DNA of 64,000 nt from positions 1-64,000 of the forward strand of contig JAAYNP010000086.1 of assembly GCA_012520795.1 (NCBI GenBank). Direction: 5' to 3'. A program made the position numbers and the translations under genes. The DNA comes from Bacillota bacterium (GTDB taxonomy: Bacteria > Bacillota > Limnochordia > Darwinibacteriales > DTU012). Shown here piece after piece: positions 59,801 through 64,000 of the stretch (the stretch's first letter is position 1; every line of letters begins with the position of its first letter). Under the pieces are notes generated by a model that ran no database searches, was not told the origin of the DNA, and was given only the letters and a program-made list of their open reading frames with translations.

Positions 59801-59892
59801 AACGCCAGAACAAAAGCAAGAAGCATAGTGGTAAGAATCGCAGCTTTTCTGTTTCTGTTTCCCCACATTTTCGAGATAGTCTCCTTTCTCAT
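56806..59892 (-). CDS. Very large extracellular solute-binding protein with N-terminal carbohydrate-binding-like domains
   Basis: Signal peptide; two beta-sandwich-like segments (GYVEWEIEVEEAGLYNIEITYYPV, GDWAAWEIDVPESGLYQIAIKGKQ); C-terminal family 1 SBP (ALPEVQGFPMLFYRKDILAELGLEVPQTWDDVYAII). Confidence 0.88.
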   Translation of the reverse strand: MRKETISKMWGNRNRKAAILTTMLLAFVLAFGIIGLPHLVGAQADNDPQAVAAEDSAAEVPDGDDSIGSATAQLTAYKRAITYPEYLAQYPDAVRPDREILIPAVSLSNLDAEIKLLYDFEGMPGISVQTGERGYVEWEIEVEEAGLYNIEITYYPVPGRSASVQRAVAINGVRPFSEAGYIVLHRSWGDAGPIEVDIYGNQLRPRQIEIPRWNTAAFVDPAGYERFPFLFYFKEGTNTIRLEAVSEALIIHSLRVFQYEKPLPYTEVKPQYEASGYKPTSGVFIQIEGEAAAYRSSPTIMPVHDVGDPTVVPYHPSEIRLNSIGGTGWKAIGDWAAWEIDVPESGLYQIAIKGKQDQRRGIYTSRQLKIDGKVPFMEADALRFRFDNRYEMVVPTTDDGETALVYLEAGKHELTLTAVLGDVSGLVRRIENLIYDLNTIYRRIIMITSGQPDPLRSYQLDQKIPGLIPALREQAAVLRSVADEFEAYTGQKGGHVATLTSFARVLEDMAERPHAIPSLLGEYRDNVGSMGTWLNQTIEQPVQIDFIIIASPDQKLPNPKPTALQTWMHEIRAFLASFTYDYTRVGDRGLIKDTDEVLRVWIGSGRDQAQALKQMIEDSFTPETGIPVDMELIQSMDSLIIPSIIAGTAPDVALGASNMDLAFRNALADLRQFEDFDEVAQRFMKSAFVPFSFRDKVYALPEVQGFPMLFYRKDILAELGLEVPQTWDDVYAIIPELQKENMDFGIRLNMGTYQMFLYQQGIPLFKEDVIMTNLDAEVAVQTFKELTQLYTLHNMLLDYREDNRFRMGEMPLVIANYGLYNQLQVFAPELRGEWGMTVVPGTVMEDGTINRTVPVAGTAVAPGAVAVPAGTSGAVILEVSKKKEWAWEFLKWWTSTEVQARFGREMESLMGAAARYATANVEALTRLPWDVEARDVLMEQWRWVEGVPAVLGGYYVNRQFDWLFRAVVIKNEPLRESILEYNRKINEEIVRKREEFGLETDYSKLDQGLKDLYWSHYTHLYRLEVEKQ

Positions 59893-59984
59893 CTCTCATC
59901 GCAGTAACCAAAACTGATTCAAACCCAATAAGCCTGACATGTATTAATTAAGCACCGTGAAAACAAATCCTTTATATTAAGGTA

Positions 59985-60003
59985 TTAATACTAGTTAATA
60001 CTA
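59985..60003. repeat. TTAATACTA direct repeat, 10-bp period, upstream of the SBP gene
   Basis: TTAATACTA-G-TTAATACTA read directly. Confidence 0.6.
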
Positions 60004-60201
60004 CGAGAACGTACTGTTGCTAAGTAAACAAACCCTCCGCCTGTCAATGAACCTCCTTTGCTTCTTGTTCCCGCTTCATAATCTGATATATATCCCCGCA
60101 ATATATAATTAACCATTGATTCCGATTTCCCTTCCAGAAAGCAGAACTTTTTTGCCTGCCTGGGACAGCTCAGCCGGTCGACCAGCCCCGAAAACACAAG
60201 C

Positions 60202-61050
60202 TTAACTCGGCATTTGGCCTTGTTCGCCTAGAATTGCCTTCAACATCTTGCACAACTGCCCAGATGCTTCAAGGGCTGCTTTGTATCCTAAATCCACATA
60301 CTCGTCGACAGGCCAGAAATTGAAAGGGTTTAGTTTTCCAAGCTGCGGCTGAATCACCGCATCGACATACTGCAGCTGAATTCGCTCGTGCTGGCGCTGA
60401 AGAATGTGGGTTGCATGGATCAACGACTTAAGAACCGTCCGCGGCCTTAAACTGGCCAGGTTCGCATGGAGATCAACACCAATCACATATTCGGCGCCCA
60501 AAGACTGGCAGACACTCGCCGGCAGGTTCTGCACCAACCCGCCGTCCACCAACAAGCGGCCCTGGTATTCCACGGGAAGATAGATTCCCGGCACGTTACA
60601 GCTAATCCGCACCGCATGGGCCACACTGCCGTGGTCAATCACCACCAGCTCTCCGGTAGCAAAATCACAAGCAGTGGCTGCAAACTTGATTCTCAAGTCA
60701 TCAAAGCTTATATTCCCTAGGATCCTGTTGATCCAGTTTTCGATACCTTCAGAACTCATCAGGCCGCTTTTGAAAGCCACAGGTTTTGCCAAAAACAACC
60801 AATCAGCCTGTTTTGCCACCTGGTACATCTGATCACTGGACACACCGCCGGCCCATACTGCCCCTGCGGCAGCGCCTGCAGAGGTTCCCGCTATCACATG
60901 AACCGGCAATCCTATTTCTTCGATAAAACGCAGCACACCTATATGAGCAAGCCCATAGGCACTGCCTCCCGCCAGGGCTAGGCCAATCCGAGGCTGCTTG
61001 TGCATTTCCAGAAACCTGGCAATCAAAGATCCTAATTCCACACTTGTCAC
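60202..61050 (-). CDS. Patatin-like phospholipase (RssA type)
   Basis: GLALAGGSAYGLAHIGVLRF; GTSAGAAAGAVWAGG; LLVDGGLVQNLPA. Confidence 0.94.
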   Translation of the reverse strand: MTSVELGSLIARFLEMHKQPRIGLALAGGSAYGLAHIGVLRFIEEIGLPVHVIAGTSAGAAAGAVWAGGVSSDQMYQVAKQADWLFLAKPVAFKSGLMSSEGIENWINRILGNISFDDLRIKFAATACDFATGELVVIDHGSVAHAVRISCNVPGIYLPVEYQGRLLVDGGLVQNLPASVCQSLGAEYVIGVDLHANLASLRPRTVLKSLIHATHILQRQHERIQLQYVDAVIQPQLGKLNPFNFWPVDEYVDLGYKAALEASGQLCKMLKAILGEQGQMPS

Positions 61051-61076
61051 TCCCAGTCACCAGTTCTCAGTATATC

Positions 61077-61105
61077 AGTATATCAAATCACAAATTTTAG
61101 TACAA
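61077..61105 (-). promoter_or_regulatory. Sigma-A type promoter of the patatin-like gene
   Basis: TTGTAC (rc 61100..61105), 17-nt spacer, TATACT (rc 61077..61082). Confidence 0.55.
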
Positions 61106-61155
61106 TCAAACCGCGGTATTATGCTATAATAAACAAAGATTGATAGAGGGAGTGA

Positions 61156-62226
61156 TTGACGCTGGATATCAAAGAAATCCTGATTAACCTGTCCGAAGGC
61201 ACAGGCGTTTCCGGCTATGAACTCGGCATTGCCGCCTACCTGGAGCGGAAATGCCCTTGGGCTGACGAAATCCGCCGGGACAAACTGGGCAATTTGATCA
61301 TGCTCAAACGGGCCAGGCCGGCAGCGGATCCACCTTGCCGGCCCAAAGTAATGCTGGCCGCCCACATGGACGAAATTGGCCTGATAATCACCAAGATCGA
61401 AGATGAGGGGTTTTTGCGGTTCAGCACTGTCGGCGGCATTGATCAAAGGGTTTTGCTCGCCCAGGAAGTTGTCGTCCATGGAAAAACTGAACTCCCAGGT
61501 GTAGTCGGGGCTAAACCGCCACATGTCCAGACTCCGGAGGAACGGAACAATGCCGTGCCGATGGAACAGCTGTATATCGATGTAGGTTACAGCTCAAAAG
61601 AACAGCTGAACGGGCTGGTGAGCATCGGCGATTTGGCAACAATTAACCGCAAGGTAGTGAATCTCAGCAGCTCGCTCATTGCGGGCAAGGCCATGGATGA
61701 CCGGGCTGGTGTGGCTGTGATGCTGGAATGCCTCAAGGCTCTGGCCAACATGAACCACGTTGCTGACGTGTATGCTGTTGCCACAGTCCAGGAAGAGGTC
61801 GGTGTCCGGGGCGCCACCACCAGTACATTCGGAATTGTACCGGATATCGGCATTGCCTTGGATGTTGGCCACGGAGACATGCCCGGTGTGGCAGATCATT
61901 TGACCATTAGTATGGGCAATGGGCCCGGCATCGCCTTAGGGCCGCATGTACACCCCAGTCTCCACAACCGATTTGTGCAAATCGCCAAGGACTGGAACAT
62001 CAGCTTCACCCTGCAACCGGCAGTGAGGCCCGGCGGCACCGATGCCTTCGCAATCCAGATTACTCAGGCGGGAATCCCCACAGCCCTGTTGTCTCTACCC
62101 TTAAGGTATATGCACACCCCCGTTGAAACCCTGGATTACGAAGATGTACGGAAAACAGGGCGCTTGCTGGCTCGATTTATCGCTGAACTAGATCAGGAAT
62201 TTGTGGAGGGATTAAAGTGCTTTTAA
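61156..62226 (+). CDS. M42 family aminopeptidase, copy 1 (TTG start)
   Basis: AAHMDEIGLI, AMDDRAGVAVMLE, ATVQEEVGVRGA, YMHTPVE metal/catalytic motifs. Confidence 0.94.
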   Translation: MTLDIKEILINLSEGTGVSGYELGIAAYLERKCPWADEIRRDKLGNLIMLKRARPAADPPCRPKVMLAAHMDEIGLIITKIEDEGFLRFSTVGGIDQRVLLAQEVVVHGKTELPGVVGAKPPHVQTPEERNNAVPMEQLYIDVGYSSKEQLNGLVSIGDLATINRKVVNLSSSLIAGKAMDDRAGVAVMLECLKALANMNHVADVYAVATVQEEVGVRGATTSTFGIVPDIGIALDVGHGDMPGVADHLTISMGNGPGIALGPHVHPSLHNRFVQIAKDWNISFTLQPAVRPGGTDAFAIQITQAGIPTALLSLPLRYMHTPVETLDYEDVRKTGRLLARFIAELDQEFVEGLKCF

Positions 62227-63242
62227 AAAGACTGACTGAGGCATGCGGCGGGCCGGGCCAAGAGGACGAAGTCCGGGATCTGATCCGGACTGAGATTACT
62301 CCTCTTGCCGATCAAGTCACAACTGACGCCCTGGGTAATCTGATTGCGGTCAAAAACGGTACCAAAGCAGGACCAAAAGTGATGATTGCCGCCCACATGG
62401 ATGAAGTTGCCCTGATGGTCATGAGCATCGAGAAATCCGGTATGCTCAAATTCAGCCCCATTGGCGGAATCGATCCAAGGGTTCTGGTCGCCAAGGCGGT
62501 GGTAATCGGCATAAACCGGGTACCCGGAGTAATCGGCTCCAAACCAATCCATTTGCAAAAACCGGATGAACGCAAGAAAGCGCTGTCCATCGACGAATTG
62601 TACATCGATATTGGCGCTTCCAAAAAAGAAGAAGCAGAACGGCTGGTCAGCATTGGTGAGCTGGCTTACTTCACAACAGAATTCACCACAATCGGCCCTG
62701 ACCGGTTCAAGGCAAAAGCCCTGGATGATCGAGTTGGCTGCGCGATGCTGATTGACATCCTTAAAGAAAATTATCAGTTATCGCTGTACGGCGTATTTAC
62801 GGTACAGGAAGAAGTGGGTTTGCGCGGTGCTGGCACCGCCGCTTACCAGATCCAGCCTGACCTGGCTTTGGTGCTTGAAGGAACGACAGCCTCCGATGTG
62901 CCAGAGATTCCTGAACACAAACATGCCACCACTGTAGGCAAAGGCCCAAGCCTGACTGTCATGGACAGCTCAGTGATTCCCGATCCACGCCTGGTGGCGA
63001 AACTGATGCAGCTGGCACAAAAACACGGCATTCCGGTACAATATCGGCGCAACACAGCGGGAGGCACTGATGCCGGTAAGATCCAACAAAGCTGCGAAGG
63101 CGTGCCAGTTGCGGTGATTGCCCTGCCCTGCCGCTATATCCACTCGCCTGTGGCTGTCGCCAGCCAAACCGATTATGCTCATGCTGTCAAGCTTGTTAAA
63201 GTATTCTTACGCAGTTTGGAAGAAGAAGGAGGGTACAAATAA
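62217..63242 (+). CDS. M42 family aminopeptidase, copy 2
   Basis: AAHMDEVALMV, ALDDRVGCAMLID, FTVQEEVGLRGA, YIHSPV. Confidence 0.95.
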   Translation: MLLKRLTEACGGPGQEDEVRDLIRTEITPLADQVTTDALGNLIAVKNGTKAGPKVMIAAHMDEVALMVMSIEKSGMLKFSPIGGIDPRVLVAKAVVIGINRVPGVIGSKPIHLQKPDERKKALSIDELYIDIGASKKEEAERLVSIGELAYFTTEFTTIGPDRFKAKALDDRVGCAMLIDILKENYQLSLYGVFTVQEEVGLRGAGTAAYQIQPDLALVLEGTTASDVPEIPEHKHATTVGKGPSLTVMDSSVIPDPRLVAKLMQLAQKHGIPVQYRRNTAGGTDAGKIQQSCEGVPVAVIALPCRYIHSPVAVASQTDYAHAVKLVKVFLRSLEEEGGYK

Positions 63243-64000
63243 TGAAGAGCCTGATCAAGGATCTTGTGGAAAGCTATGGCCCAACGGGCTTTGAAACAGA
63301 AGTAATTGACAAAATCCGGGCTTATGTCACTGATTACGTTGATGAATGTTATGTGGATTCCCTTGGCAATTTGATCGCCCGTAAAAAAGGCAGCGGCAAG
63401 AAAGTGATGTTTTCCGCCCATACCGACGAGATTGGTGTCATCGTTACCTACATTGATGATGACGGATTCCTGCGCTTCAGCAATGCCGGAGGGTTGAATC
63501 TTCTGACTTTGCTCGGCAATCGGGTCCGCTTTGCCAACGGCACCATTGGCGTGATCGGCAGGGAAAAAGGTGAGCTTAAAGACCTGTCCTTGGATAAGCT
63601 GTTTATTGACATTGGTGCCAGAACCAAAGAAGACGCTCAGAAAAGGGTCTCAATCGGTGATTTCGCCATCTTCCACCGCGAATTCACTGACCTGGGGCAG
63701 CGCCTGGTGGCCAAGAGCATGGATAACCGGATTGGCTGCGCGGTCTTAGTCGAAGCGATTCGCAAGCTGGAACATGCTGATCACGATCTCTTCTTCGCCT
63801 TCAGCACCCAAGAAGAGGTAGGCCTGCGGGGAGCCCGGACTGCAGCATATGGAATTGACCCTGATCTGGGAATCGCTGTTGATGTAACCAGGACCGGCGA
63901 TACACCGGAAGCGCCCCGCATGGACGTAAGCCTGGGCGAGGGAGCAGCGATCAAGGTCAAGGACTCCTCTGTGATTGCCCATCCCAAGATTAAGGACCTG
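63242..64000 (+). CDS. M42 family aminopeptidase, copy 3 (partial, runs off the window)
   Basis: Hand translation from ATG 63242: MKSLIKDLVESYGPTGFETE...FSAHTDEIGVIV...SMDNRIGCAVLVEAI...FAFSTQEEVGLRGARTAAYGIDPDLGIAVDVT; absent from the ORF track because it is open at the edge. Confidence 0.94.
   Translation, partial: MKSLIKDLVESYGPTGFETEVIDKIRAYVTDYVDECYVDSLGNLIARKKGSGKKVMFSAHTDEIGVIVTYIDDDGFLRFSNAGGLNLLTLLGNRVRFANGTIGVIGREKGELKDLSLDKLFIDIGARTKEDAQKRVSIGDFAIFHREFTDLGQRLVAKSMDNRIGCAVLVEAIRKLEHADHDLFFAFSTQEEVGLRGARTAAYGIDPDLGIAVDVTRTGDTPEAPRMDVSLGEGAAIKVKDSSVIAHPKIKDL

Noticed and set aside
59991-60197. 68-aa ORF between the SBP and patatin-like genes
   Set aside because: No RBS support, no recognisable domain, AT-rich regulatory-looking DNA at its 3' end; could be a decayed gene, but the evidence is too weak.
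1-64000. CRISPR arrays, phage, insertion sequences, tRNA or rRNA genes
   Set aside because: No regularly spaced repeats, transposase/integrase motifs, or tRNA/rRNA-like sequences were recognised; gene order is continuous core operons.

Overview
The window is a gene-dense chromosomal segment from a spore-forming Bacillota, most likely of Clostridia or Limnochordia type. Almost all genes are on the minus strand and sit in conserved Firmicutes operon order. From left to right it contains: a T-box leader with an AUC (Ile) specifier; proC-proA-proB behind a second T-box leader with a CCC (Pro) specifier; divIVA-ylmH-yggT-sepF-yggS; uppP; a Na/Pi cotransporter; ylzJ-tepA-RNase J; dapA-dapG-asd-dpaB-dpaA-dapB; spore/cell-wall enzymes (GH18 and two NodB deacetylases); a DinG-like helicase; an MraY-like/GT2/SteB/SteA block; spo0A-spoIVB-recN-argR-nadK-tlyA-dxs; a 188-aa membrane protein and a roughly 615-nt non-coding gene; ispA-xseB-xseA; a TsaD paralog; nusB-amaP-asp23-accC-accB; spoIIIAH to spoIIIAA; efp-pepP-aroQ-aroK-yqeH-yqeG-sigK; an ABC sugar importer with an unusual 1028-aa binding protein; a patatin-like phospholipase; and three tandem M42 aminopeptidases, the last cut by the window edge. 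The standout feature is the ispA-dxs interval at about 35.15-35.77 kb. It has no credible ORF. It has its own TTGAAG-N17-TATAAT promoter, and a perfect 10-bp helix joins its two ends 613 nt apart. It is followed directly by a small membrane protein containing a DxxxD motif. Length, synteny and partner protein all match OLE (Ornate, Large, Extremophilic) RNA and OapA. This is a known but rare and poorly understood RNA-protein system, so it is not a new class. No CRISPR, tRNA, rRNA or intact mobile element was seen. All calls come from reading the sequence; no database search was run.
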